Made by a program: the position numbers and the translations under genes. 64,000 nt of DNA from JBBWZH01 sp035544115 (lineage in GTDB: Bacteria > Actinomycetota > Actinomycetes > Mycobacteriales > CADCTP01): contig OY970235.1 in NCBI GenBank assembly GCA_963714145.1, positions 6,138,001 to 6,202,000 of the forward strand. Reading direction: 5' to 3'. This document shows, in pieces, positions 40,738 to 49,274 of this stretch; the stretch's first letter is position 1; the number at the start of each line of letters is the position of its first letter. The notes beneath the pieces are model-generated. The model worked only from the letters and a program-made list of their open reading frames with translations. It made no database searches and had not been told where the DNA came from.

Positions 40738-41196
40738 TCAGTGCCGCCGCAGCATGATCCGCACGGTGCCACGCTGCCGGCCGGCGCCGAGCCAGGTGCC
40801 CCAGAACGTGCTGGTCGGGGCGGACCAGGTGCCGGCGACCCGGGCCCGCCCGGCCCGGCTGTTGCTGTCGGTGAACCGCAGCACGCCGACATACAGCAGC
40901 GCGGCCGGGGTGGGCAGCCGCAGGTCCAGGCTGAACGCGGGCGCCGCCGGCACCGACCGGGCCGCCACCCGGGGCAGCGGCGCGCCGATCAGCAGCGGCG
41001 GGTCGATCTGGTAGCTGGCGTCGAGCACGCGGGCGCCGTCGAGCTGCACCGCGGCCGACCAGAACGTGCCGGCCGGCTCGACCGGCTCCGGCAGCGGCTC
41101 GGCGTGCCGCCGGCCGGTACGGACCGCTCCGGCCGCCGGCTCGGCGTCGCCGCGCCCGCGCCGACCCCACCAGAACCGGGCCACCGGGCGTTCCAT
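40738..41196 (-). CDS. Hypothetical protein
   Basis: 152 residues, Arg- and Ala-rich at the start, with a C-terminal region of beta-like stretches (AALLYVGVLRFTDSNSRAGR, TFWGTWLGAGRQRGTVRIML). No signal peptide or motif is recognised. Codon use agrees with a real gene, and the frame is long for the GC content only by a modest margin, so confidence is limited. Confidence 0.5.
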   Translation of the reverse strand: MERPVARFWWGRRGRGDAEPAAGAVRTGRRHAEPLPEPVEPAGTFWSAAVQLDGARVLDASYQIDPPLLIGAPLPRVAARSVPAAPAFSLDLRLPTPAALLYVGVLRFTDSNSRAGRARVAGTWSAPTSTFWGTWLGAGRQRGTVRIMLRRH

Positions 41197-41412
41197 CCGA
41201 CCACCCCTCCCGCTGCGGACCTCGTGCTGCCGTCGCCGCCCCCCAGCGCGGGCACACCGATTTCCCGAGTGCCGTCGGCACCCTAATCTTCAGTAGCTCT
41301 ATGTCACAGTCAAACTGCGGAAAGTTATTGCACTCATGCCGAAAAATGCTCGGCGGGCCGGCCGACCGCTCGGTAGCTAACCTGGCCAGCCGGACGGACA
41401 CGGGAGGTCGGG

Positions 41413-42255
41413 ATGGCCGAGCCGGCAGAGCCGGAACTGGCTGAGGTGCCGCTGCTCGGCGGCGATGTCACCGAGGGGGTGGTCCGGGTCGGCGACACCG
41501 TGCGCCGGCCGCACCAGCCCTGGTCGGACGCGGTCGCCGGCTACCTCGGCCACCTGGCCGCGGTGGGTTTCGACGGGGCGCCGCGCTGGCACGGGGTGGA
41601 CGCACAGGGCCGCGACATCCTCGACTTCATCGCCGGCGACGTGCCCGGTTCGCCGCCGGAGCCCTGGTCGACCACGGACGCGGTGCTCGCCGACGTCGGC
41701 CGGCTGCTGCGCCGGCTGCACGAGGCGTCCAGCTCGTACCGGCCGCCGGCGGACGCCTGCTGGTTCGGCACCGACCGCACCGTCGAACTGCCGCCGGACC
41801 TGCCGGCACTCTTCGAGGGGCCACCGGAACTCGTCTCGCACAGCGATGTCACCCCGCAGAACGTGGTCTGCCGGGACGGGCACCCGGTCGCGCTGATCGA
41901 CTTCGACATGACCCGGCCCACCGTCCGGCTGGCCGACGTGGTCAACACCGCCGTGCACTGGCTGCCGCTGAAGCACCCGGACGACCGGGAGCCGGTGTAC
42001 GCCGGCGTGGACGTGCCGGCCCGGCTGCGTGTCCTGGTCGACGCGTACGGTCTGGACGCCGACCGGCGGGCCGGCTTCCTGGCGCTGGCCCACCGCGGCG
42101 CGCGGCGCAGCTGGCATCTGATGAAGGCGAACGCCGAGCAGCGCGGCGGCGGCTGGGCCCGGATGTGGGCCGAGGGCGTCGGCGACGCGATCCGCCGCCG
42201 GCAGGCCTTCCTGGAGTCCGAGCACGACGCCCTGACCGCCGCCCTGATCGGCTGA
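41413..42255 (+). CDS. Aminoglycoside phosphotransferase-family kinase (APH-like)
   Basis: 280 residues. Kinase-like fold with the catalytic HSDVTPQNVV and the metal-binding IDFDM motifs, both as in the APH/choline-kinase superfamily. The family includes antibiotic kinases and housekeeping small-molecule kinases; the isolated context does not point to resistance. The ATG follows GGGAGG. Confidence 0.88.
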   Translation: MAEPAEPELAEVPLLGGDVTEGVVRVGDTVRRPHQPWSDAVAGYLGHLAAVGFDGAPRWHGVDAQGRDILDFIAGDVPGSPPEPWSTTDAVLADVGRLLRRLHEASSSYRPPADACWFGTDRTVELPPDLPALFEGPPELVSHSDVTPQNVVCRDGHPVALIDFDMTRPTVRLADVVNTAVHWLPLKHPDDREPVYAGVDVPARLRVLVDAYGLDADRRAGFLALAHRGARRSWHLMKANAEQRGGGWARMWAEGVGDAIRRRQAFLESEHDALTAALIG

Positions 42256-42333
42256 GCAGCCCCGGCCGCCGGCCGCTGCCGGCCGGCGGCCGGGCGGGCC
42301 GGGCGGGCCGGGTCCGGGCGGGCCGGGGCCGGA

Positions 42334-43087
42334 TCAGCCGGCGGGCGGCGGGTCGGTCGGCGGCGCATCCGGGTCGGCCGCCGGCGGGGTCGGCGCGGGA
42401 CGGCCGAGCAGCGTCTGCACCAGGCCGTAGCGGACCGCCTCGGCCCCGGTGAGCAGCACCCCGGCCTGCATGTCGGTGATCACCTTCGCCACCGGCTGGC
42501 CGCAGGCGTCGGCCACGTGCTGGTAGAGGTAGTCGAGCTGGTGCTGGTGCTGGGCGATCCGGCTGGCCAACTGGTCGGCGGTGCCGGCGGTCTGGAACCG
42601 CGGCTCGCGCAGTCTGCAGCGCGGTGTGCCGGTGCGCCATCCGGCTGGCCGCCGACGCGTAGACGACGATCGCCGCGCCGCCGAGGATGCCGCCGGCCAC
42701 CGCGTGCACCGGCGCGCGCAGCAGGTCGATGGCCTCGGCCAGCATGATCGACGCGTCCAGGTCGCCGTCCGAGCAGCTGATGTGCAGCTGGATGGGCTGC
42801 TCGGAGTTGCCGTCGAGCAGCATCACCTGGGCCGCCGCGCTGGTCGCCGCGGGCTGGTCGAGGTGGCCGGTGAGCAGCACGATCCGGCGCTCGTAGAGCC
42901 GCTCACGCAGCTCCTGGCTCAGCGGCGACTGCTCCGCCGGCAGCGCCGCCGGTGCCCCGGGCATCCCCGGCCAGGGTGCCGGCGAGGGCCGCGGCAGCGG
43001 GACCTCCGGTGGCCGCAGCGGCCCGCCGACCGGCGGCTCCCAGGGCGGGTTCTGCGGCCAACCGGCGCGCTGCTGGAATCCGGACAT
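42334..43087 (-). pseudogene. ClpP-like protein lacking the catalytic serine, interrupted by a +1 frameshift
   Basis: Reads MSGFQQRAGWPQNP onward as a ClpP fold (RIVLLTGHLDQPAATSAAAQ, PIQLHISCSDGDLDASIML). At about 42614-42619 one extra base puts the sequence out of frame; removing it restores HTALRLREPRFQ and then TAGTADQLASRIAQHQHQ to the stop at 42334, 250 residues in all. The Ser of the usual GxAxSM loop is replaced (GGILGGAAIVVYASA), so it would be proteolytically inactive even when intact, like other non-catalytic ClpP-like partners in actinobacteria. The shift could be a sequencing error. Confidence 0.75.
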
Positions 43088-43238
43088 CGGGCGGCTCCCT
43101 CGGTCTGCGGGCTCGGTCTGCGAGCGGTCTGCGGGCGGGACGGCGCCAGGCCACGGTAAGCCGGCCCGGCGCCGGCCGGCAGCCCGTCTTCGCCGACAGC
43201 GCAACGGCCGCATGTGGCCGGTGACTACACTCCGGCCG

Positions 43239-43835
43239 ATGACCACGAACAGTGGGTTGTTCGCGGACGCCTCCAACTTCGCGCTGCGCTTCGTGCCGGA
43301 TTACCAGCGGATCAGCCAGATCGTCACGTCGCTGCGCGACCTCGGCCTCCGGGTGGCGCTGACCAGCGGCTCGTTCGACATCCTGCATGAGGGCCACTCG
43401 ATGTACCTCGAGGCGGCCCGGGCGTTCGGCGATTTCCTGATCGTCGGCGTGGACAGCGACGAGAAGATCCGCAAGCGCAAGGGCCCGAACCGGCCGGCGG
43501 TGCCCGAGCAGGAACGCCTGCGCATGGTCACCCACCAGCGCGGCGTCGGCCTGGTCACGCTGAAGACGATCGACGAACCGCGGTGGTCGCTGATCAAGGC
43601 GGTCCGCCCGGACGTGCTGGTGGCGACCGCCGAGACCTACTCGCCGGACCAGATCGCCGAACTGGAGGCCGAGCACTGCGGCAAGGTCGAGGTGCTGGAG
43701 CGGATGGCCACCGTCACCACGTCCGCCCGGCTCCGGCTGCTCCAGCTCGGCCTGGCCGAACTGCTCTCCGAACAGCTCTCCGAACGCCTCCCCCGCCTGC
43801 TCCAGGAAATCATCGACGAGATCGTCGGCAAGTGA
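43239..43835 (+). CDS. Cytidylyltransferase-like nucleotidyltransferase (RfaE/HldE C-terminal type)
   Basis: 198 residues from the ATG at 43239. HIGH-type nucleotidyltransferase: TSGSFDILHEGHSMYLE near the N-terminus and a TVTTSARLR segment in place of ISSTxIR. It probably activates a phosphorylated sugar or alcohol with a nucleotide. The stop overlaps the first of three GTGA-linked repeat units that lead into the next gene. Confidence 0.85.
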   Translation: MTTNSGLFADASNFALRFVPDYQRISQIVTSLRDLGLRVALTSGSFDILHEGHSMYLEAARAFGDFLIVGVDSDEKIRKRKGPNRPAVPEQERLRMVTHQRGVGLVTLKTIDEPRWSLIKAVRPDVLVATAETYSPDQIAELEAEHCGKVEVLERMATVTTSARLRLLQLGLAELLSEQLSERLPRLLQEIIDEIVGK

Positions 43836-44087
43836 GCGCAGGTTGGCCGACCGGAGCGAACCAGCAGACACCGTGAGCGCAGGTCGGCCGCGGCGGCGCC
43901 TGGACCGGCGCGACGCGCCCAGCGCGGCGCGACGGGAAGGCGTCGACTTAGCGGCCGACCGGAGCGAACCGGAGACACCGTGAGCGCAGGTCGGCCGCGG
44001 CGGCGCCTGGACCGGCGCGACGCGCCCAGCGCGGCGCGACGGGAAGGCGTCGACTTAGCGGCCGACCGGAGCGAACCAGCAGATACA
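43832..44087 (+). repeat. Junction repeat family A, three units between two coupled genes
   Basis: Three units each begin GTGAGCGCAGGT at 43832, 43873 and 43980. Unit 2 (107 bp) and unit 3 (108 bp) are nearly identical; unit 1 (41 bp) has both ends but lacks the middle 66 bp. Units 1 and 2 are closed ORFs of 14 and 36 codons whose stop overlaps the next GTG. Unit 3 has one extra base, so it reads in frame into the deaminase. The first GTGA overlaps the stop of the nucleotidyltransferase. Confidence 0.85.
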
Positions 44088-44960
44088 GTGAGCGAGGACG
44101 CGGCGCAGGTTCTGCTGTACCTGCCGGTGCTGCACGCCGGGTACGAGGCGTTCCTCGACCGGTACCCGGACGCAGCCGAGATCCTGCTGCTGGGGCGGGG
44201 GTTCGCGGCGGAGTTCCCGGCGCTGGCGAAGGAGATCCGGGCGCTGCCGCCGGACCGGGCGGCCGCCTACCTGCGCGGGGTCGGGCGGGGGCCGGTGCGG
44301 GTGATCGAGCCGGCGGACCTGCCGGCCGCGATCGGGGCCGGCACGCTGGTGGTGCCGGACGAGGACGTGCTGCGCGAGCTGGTCGAGCGGCATTCGCTCG
44401 GCGCAACGCGCGAGGTCGTGTTCGACCGGACCTTCCTGCGCTGGGACCGGTCCTGGAGCGCGGCGCAGCGGCCGGCCGACTGGGACGGCGCGGTCGGCGT
44501 GGACGAACTGTCCCGCCGGCTGCTCGGCGCGGCGGTCGCCGCGGCCGGCCGCAGCTCGGACTGGTGGCGGCAGGTCGGCGCGGTCGCCGCCCGTGACGGC
44601 GCCGTGCTGGCCACCGCGCACAACCAGCACCACCCGACCGAGTACGCGCCGTACCTGGATGGCGACCCGCGCAACAGCTACCGGCGCGGCGAGCGGATCG
44701 ACCTGTCGACGGCGATCCACGCGGAGGCGGCGATCGTGGCCCGGGCCGCCCGCGACGGCCGCCCGCTGGCCGGCGCCGATCTGTACGTCTCCACGTTCCC
44801 GTGCCCGGCCTGCGCCCGGCTGGTCGCCGAGGCCGGCTTCCGGCGGGTGTACTTCGCCGGCCCGTACTCGCTGCTGGACGGGGAGAACGTGCTGCGCCAG
44901 GCCGGCATCCAGCTCTACTGGGTCGACCTGGCTAGCCCGGCGACCCCGGCCGGGAGCTGA
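44088..44960 (+). CDS. Cytidine/dCMP deaminase-like enzyme
   Basis: 290 residues from the GTG at 44088 (VSEDAAQVL); the last repeat unit is in frame upstream and could add 36 residues. The C-terminal half is a zinc deaminase with the ligands HAE (STAIHAEAAIV) and PCPAC (STFPCPACARL), most like dCMP or riboflavin-type deaminases. The N-terminal half is a separate domain (LLYLPVLHAGYEAFLDRYPD) I do not recognise. Placed opposite thyA-dfrA, a role in pyrimidine nucleotides is plausible. Its 3' end overlaps the HIT gene by 29 bp. Confidence 0.82.
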   Translation: MSEDAAQVLLYLPVLHAGYEAFLDRYPDAAEILLLGRGFAAEFPALAKEIRALPPDRAAAYLRGVGRGPVRVIEPADLPAAIGAGTLVVPDEDVLRELVERHSLGATREVVFDRTFLRWDRSWSAAQRPADWDGAVGVDELSRRLLGAAVAAAGRSSDWWRQVGAVAARDGAVLATAHNQHHPTEYAPYLDGDPRNSYRRGERIDLSTAIHAEAAIVARAARDGRPLAGADLYVSTFPCPACARLVAEAGFRRVYFAGPYSLLDGENVLRQAGIQLYWVDLASPATPAGS

Positions 44961-45387
44961 GCTTCAGCCGGACCGGCTGGTGGGCCGGGTCGGCCACGTC
45001 CCCGACGATCACGTGTACGTGCACGTGGTAGATCGTGCCGCCGGAGTAGCGGCAGTCGCCGTTGCGGCTACCCAGCCCGTAGTAGGTCAGGCCGTAGTGC
45101 TCGCGCACCCAGCCGAGCGCCGGCCAGAAATCCGCCTGCGCGGCCGCGGAGAGGTCGAGCAGGTCGGCCACGTGCTCGTCCGGCACCAGCAGCAGGTGCA
45201 GCCTGGTGCCGGCGTACGGGAACTCGTTCGGCGTGACCGTCCACAGTGGAGTGCGGTGCAGGATCGGCTGGTTCCCGTCGGCGGCCAGGTGTTCCGGACA
45301 GAAGACGCAGGTGCCGGCCGCATCCAGGGCGCGCATGTCCGCCCGCTGCGCGTCGGTTCGCGCGTTGCCGAGGTAGTAGAGCGGCAT
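44932..45387 (-). CDS. HIT-family hydrolase
   Basis: 151 residues. HIT motif HVHVHVIVG near the end (IYHVHVHVIVGD), a CVFCPEH segment near residue 27 that may bind zinc, and the HLLLVPDEHVADL strand. HIT proteins hydrolyse nucleotide-phosphoesters or phosphoramidates. The gene is 1 nt downstream of dfrA and overlaps the convergent deaminase gene. Confidence 0.88.
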   Translation of the reverse strand: MPLYYLGNARTDAQRADMRALDAAGTCVFCPEHLAADGNQPILHRTPLWTVTPNEFPYAGTRLHLLLVPDEHVADLLDLSAAAQADFWPALGWVREHYGLTYYGLGSRNGDCRYSGGTIYHVHVHVIVGDVADPAHQPVRLKLSSRPGSPG

Positions 45388-45388
45388 G

Positions 45389-45898
45389 TCAGCGCCGTTC
45401 GTATCGCTGCCACGAGTACGGGACCTCGGCGTCGGTGGCCAGTTCGGTCGTTTCGGCCAGGGTGAAGCCGCCCAGCCAGCCGGGCGGCATCACGACGTCA
45501 CCGGGGATCTCGGCGTGCAGCCGGGTCAGGTACACCCGGTCCACTTCGGACAGCGCGGCCGCGTAGACGCCGGCACCGCCGATCACGAACACCTCGTCCC
45601 GGCCGGCAAAACCCTCGATCGCGCGGGCCACCGAGAGCGCCGCCGGCACCGACGGCTGCGGCAGCACCGGCCCGTCCGCGGCGCGCGCGGCACTGGTCAC
45701 CACCACGCTGATCCGGCCCGGCAGCGGGTGCCCTAGACGGTCCACAATGGACTCGTGGGTGCGCCGGCCGACGACGACGACGTGCCCGGTGGTCAGCTCG
45801 CGGAACCGGCTCAGGTCGGCCGGCAGGTACCAGGGCAGGCTGCCGCTGCGGCCGATGACGCCGTTCTCCGCCGCCGCGACGATCAGCGAGGTCCTCAC
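45389..45898 (-). CDS. dfrA: Dihydrofolate reductase
   Basis: 169 residues from the GTG at 45898, which overlaps the thyA stop (GTGA). DHFR features: LIVAAAENGVIGRSGSLPWY with the catalytic loop, VVVGRRTHESI, and VFVIGGAGVYAAAL, the NADPH-binding glycine motif. It regenerates tetrahydrofolate used by ThyA, so coupling to thyA is logical. The position normally holding Asp 27 reads LPADLSRF, which is acceptable. Confidence 0.94.
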   Translation of the reverse strand: MRTSLIVAAAENGVIGRSGSLPWYLPADLSRFRELTTGHVVVVGRRTHESIVDRLGHPLPGRISVVVTSAARAADGPVLPQPSVPAALSVARAIEGFAGRDEVFVIGGAGVYAAALSEVDRVYLTRLHAEIPGDVVMPPGWLGGFTLAETTELATDAEVPYSWQRYERR

Positions 45899-46793
45899 GG
45901 GGCCACCGGGATGCGGCCGATGCCGGGGTGCGGGGCGTAGTCGGTGAGCTCGAAGTGCTCGGCCCGGAAGTCGTGGATGTCGGTCACCGCGCGGCCCGCC
46001 GCGGTCAACTGGACGGTGGGCAGCCGGCGCGGCTCGCGGTCGAGCATCAGCCGCACCTTGTCCACCTGGTCGGCGTAGACGTGCGCGTCCGAGATCGTGT
46101 GGTAGTAGCTGGCGGCCGGGTAGCCGGTGAGGCTGCTCCAGCATCAGCAGCAGCGCCGCGTACTGCACCATGTTCGACGGCACCCCGACCGGCACGTCGC
46201 CGGAGCGCTGGAACATGTGCAGGTGCAACCGTCCATTGAGGACGCGGACGTGCACCCAGCCGTGGCACGGCGCGATCGTCGTCCGGGCCCGCTTGCCGGC
46301 GCCGCGCACCTGGTACTGCGGGATCCACGGCGAGACGAAGTGGGTGCGGATCTCCGGCAGCTCGTTGATCTGCTCGACCAGGTGCCGGAACTGGTCGAAC
46401 GAACCACCGTCGGAGGTCGGGAAGTCGTGGAAGGCGCCGCCGTACGACCCCGGGCCGATGTCGCCCGGCGGCAGCCCGCGCTTGCCGGTCTTCTCCGGGG
46501 TGGCCCACGGCATCCCACCAGTCGCAGCCGAACGCCGCCAGCTCCGGCAGCGTGGTCGCGCCGTTGATGAACGCGCACAGCTCGCCGATCGGCTTCTGCC
46601 AGAAGGCGGCGATGCTCCGCTCGGTGATCATGGGGAAGCCGTTGGCCAGGTCGTACCGCATCGTCTGCTGCATGAGGGTGAGTGCCGGCGGCCCCTGCCG
46701 GGTCGGCACCTCCTCGCCCTCAGCGAGGATCCGTTCGAGCACGTCGTGGTACTGGCTGTCCGGTTTGCGCTGGTCTACCAGCAGGTACTCCAC
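45895..46793 (-). pseudogene. thyA: Thymidylate synthase, two +1 frameshifts as read
   Basis: The intact protein would be about 298 residues: VEYLLVDQRKPDSQYHDVLE, then ALTLMQQTMRYDLANGFP, the active-site Cys in TTIAPCHGWVHVRV, RSGDVPVGVPSNMVQYA, and a C-terminus LTDYAPHPGIGRIPVAP. One extra base near 46505-46514 (GATGCCGTGG for GATGCGTGG) and one near 46126-46135 (CAGCCTCACC for CAGCTCACC) break the frame. Removing both restores the whole domain. ThyA is usually essential unless ThyX is present, so sequencing error is a serious alternative to real loss. Confidence 0.85.
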
Positions 46794-46909
46794 CCGACCA
46801 CCTCCGCCCCGCCCCGCGCTCCCCGGGGGCAGGCCGCCGAGCCTAGCTGGAAGGTCTGGCCGGCCAGGTGGGTTGCCGCCGGTATCTGACCCTTCACGGA
46901 AGAGGCGAG

Positions 46910-47662
46910 ATGACCGCGACCACGGAGCGGGAGAAGACCCGGATCGAGACGTCACCGAAGCGGGTGCGGGCCTACCTCGGCGGCGCGGCGGTGGCCGACA
47001 GCACCAGCACCGCACTGGTCTGGGAGTTCCCGCACTACCCGACGTACTACTTCCCGGCCGGCGACATCCGGGCCGAGCTGGTGCCGACCGGGCGTACCGA
47101 GGAGACCAAGGGGATCGGCCCGGCCGAGCTCTACGACGTGGTCTCCGGCGGGAAGACCGCCCCGGGCGCGGCCCGCAGGCACCCGGCGGTGGCCGACGAG
47201 CGGCTGCACGACCTGGTCAAGCTGGACTGGAACGCGATGGACGACTGGTTCGAGGAGGACGAACTGGTCTACGTGCACGCCCGCAATCCGTACAGCCGGG
47301 TCGACATCCTGGGCAGCTCGCGGCACATCGAGGTGAAGGTGGACGGGGTGACCGTGGCCGACTCGCACCAGCCCCGGATCCTGTTCGAGACCGGGCTGCC
47401 GACGCGCTACTACCTGCCGCTCACCGACGTCCGGATGGACCTGCTGGAGCCGTCGGACACCAGCACGGCCTGCCCGTACAAGGGGATCGCGGCGTACTGG
47501 TCGGTGCAGGCCGGTGGCCGCAGTCACAAGGACCTGGTCTGGATCTACCGCACGCCGCTGCCGGAGAGCCAGAAGATCGCCGGGATGGCCTGCTTCTACA
47601 ACGAGCGGGTCGAGCTCTACGTGGACGGCGTCAAGCAGGACCGGCCGAGCCGGCTGCGCTGA
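46910..47662 (+). CDS. Tandem DUF427 protein
   Basis: 250 residues with two DUF427 domains: VRAYLGGAAVADSTSTALVW in the first and VKVDGVTVADSHQPRILFE in the second, which ends TACPYKGIAAYWSV. The ATG follows AGAGGCGAG. DUF427 proteins are common and conserved in actinobacteria and fungi; function is unknown, a small-molecule-binding role being suspected. Confidence 0.9.
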   Translation: MTATTEREKTRIETSPKRVRAYLGGAAVADSTSTALVWEFPHYPTYYFPAGDIRAELVPTGRTEETKGIGPAELYDVVSGGKTAPGAARRHPAVADERLHDLVKLDWNAMDDWFEEDELVYVHARNPYSRVDILGSSRHIEVKVDGVTVADSHQPRILFETGLPTRYYLPLTDVRMDLLEPSDTSTACPYKGIAAYWSVQAGGRSHKDLVWIYRTPLPESQKIAGMACFYNERVELYVDGVKQDRPSRLR

Positions 47663-47697
47663 GGCAGCCGGCCCGGCACCGGGCGAAGGAGCGCGGG

Positions 47698-49173
47698 TCA
47701 CCCGCCGGCGGTGGCCCGCGTCGCGGCCCGAACGGTCCGGGCCAGCACCAGCGCGCCGACCATGCCGGCCAGCGCCAGCACCGACAGCCAGCTGTAGACC
47801 TGGGTGATCGCGTGCGCCGACGCGTGCGGGCGGACGCGTCCGGCCAGGTTCAGGAACAGCGTGCCGTACACGGCGATCCCGATCACCTGGGCCAGCTGCA
47901 TGGTCGTGGTGAGCAGGCCGCTGGCGTCCGCGGCGGCCGAGACCGGCACCCGCACCAGCGCCTGCGAGAGGATCGGGCTGAGCGCGCCGCCGAACCCGAT
48001 ACCCAGCAGCACCAGCGTCGGCGTGAGCCAGGGCTCGCCGCTGCCGCCGGCGTGCAGGCTGATGCCGACGCCGAGGTAGCCGACCGCAGCGAGGGCGAGC
48101 CCGATCGGGCTGACCGCGTGGTGCACGCCGGCCGGCAGCCGGCGCCAGAAGTAGCCGACCAGGCCGAACGTGGCGGCGGCCGGGGCGAACGTCAGGCCGG
48201 CCCGCAGCGCGGTGTCACCCAGGCCGAGCTGCAGGTGCAGCGCCAGCGTGAACAGGAACCCGCCGTAGGTGACCATGCCGGCGGCCAGCGCCAGCACGCC
48301 GGCGGTCATCCCGGGCGCGCGCAGCACGTTCAGGTTGAGCAGCGGGTCGCCGCCGCGGGCGGCGATACCCCGCTCGACCTGGACGAACACCGCCGCCAGC
48401 AGCAGGCCGGCGACCAGGCTCAGCCAGGTCCAGGCCGGCCAGCCCTGCTCCCGGCCGAGCACCAGCGGCAGCACGATCAGCAGCACCGCGGCGGACGCGG
48501 TGACCAGGCCGACCAGGTCGACCCGGCGGCCGCCGGGCACCCGACCGGCCGGCACCAGCCGCGGCACCAGCACCGCGAGCGCCAGCCCGATCGGCACGTT
48601 CAGCAGGAAGACCGGACGCCAGCCGGTGCCGAAGAGGTCGGCGGTGACGATCACCCCGCCGACGATCTGACCGGCCACCGCGCCGACCGCGATCACGGTG
48701 GCGTAGACGCTGAGCGCCCGGGTCCGGGCCGCGCCGGTGAACTCGCGCTGGATCACGCTGAAGATCTGCGGCACCATCCCGGCCGCGCCGGCGCCCTGCA
48801 CGAACCGGGCCGCGATCAGCAGGCCGGTGGTCGGCGCCAGCCCGCAGGCCAGCGAGGCGAGCGTGAAGGTGACCAGCCCGCCGAGGAACAGGTTCCGGGT
48901 GCCGAACGTGTTGCCCAGCCGCGCCGCCGTGATCAGCAGCATCGCGTACGTGATGGTGTAACCGGAGATGATCAACTGCAGCGCCGAGCCGGACGCGTGC
49001 AGGTCGGCGCCGATCGTCGGCATCGCCACGTTCACGATGGTCGCGTCCAGCAGGGCCATGAACTGGCCGGTGACCAGCACCGCCAGCATGATCCAGCGGC
49101 GCCGGTCGACCGCCGCGGCCGGATCCGCGCCGGCCGGCACGGATTTGTCGGTGGGCAGTGTTGTAGTGCTCAT
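47698..49173 (-). CDS. MFS drug exporter, DHA2 (EmrB/QacA) type
   Basis: 491 residues with about 14 transmembrane segments. Motif LDATIVNVAMPTIG at helix 1, the loop RLGNTFGTRNLFL, and helix 5 motif GQIVGGVIV. Proton-driven export of hydrophobic drugs or metabolites is expected. It is divergent from an MmyB-type regulator, and a large palindrome lies 43 nt upstream of its start, so repression or induction by that regulator is likely. Confidence 0.93.
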   Translation of the reverse strand: MSTTTLPTDKSVPAGADPAAAVDRRRWIMLAVLVTGQFMALLDATIVNVAMPTIGADLHASGSALQLIISGYTITYAMLLITAARLGNTFGTRNLFLGGLVTFTLASLACGLAPTTGLLIAARFVQGAGAAGMVPQIFSVIQREFTGAARTRALSVYATVIAVGAVAGQIVGGVIVTADLFGTGWRPVFLLNVPIGLALAVLVPRLVPAGRVPGGRRVDLVGLVTASAAVLLIVLPLVLGREQGWPAWTWLSLVAGLLLAAVFVQVERGIAARGGDPLLNLNVLRAPGMTAGVLALAAGMVTYGGFLFTLALHLQLGLGDTALRAGLTFAPAAATFGLVGYFWRRLPAGVHHAVSPIGLALAAVGYLGVGISLHAGGSGEPWLTPTLVLLGIGFGGALSPILSQALVRVPVSAAADASGLLTTTMQLAQVIGIAVYGTLFLNLAGRVRPHASAHAITQVYSWLSVLALAGMVGALVLARTVRAATRATAGG

Positions 49174-49216
49174 GTCGCCACCGTGCGGGCTGGCGGCACC
49201 GGGTGCAGAGAGCCTG

Positions 49217-49254
49217 CTGATCCTGGTAGTAGCAGCACCTGCTACCAGGATCAG
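49217..49254. promoter_or_regulatory. Palindromic operator between exporter and regulator
   Basis: A perfect 13-bp inverted repeat CTGATCCTGGTAG/CTACCAGGATCAG with a 12-nt centre, itself containing TAGCAG...CTGCTA. It sits between divergent genes 49173 and 49358, a typical operator position. Confidence 0.65.
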
Positions 49255-49274
49255 CCAGGGGTGAGGATGGTCCC

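Noticed and set aside
42600..42640. Programmed ribosomal frameshift in the ClpP-like gene
   Set aside because: There is no slippery heptamer or convincing downstream pseudoknot at the shift, and thyA nearby has the same type of +1 insertion, so error or decay is more likely.
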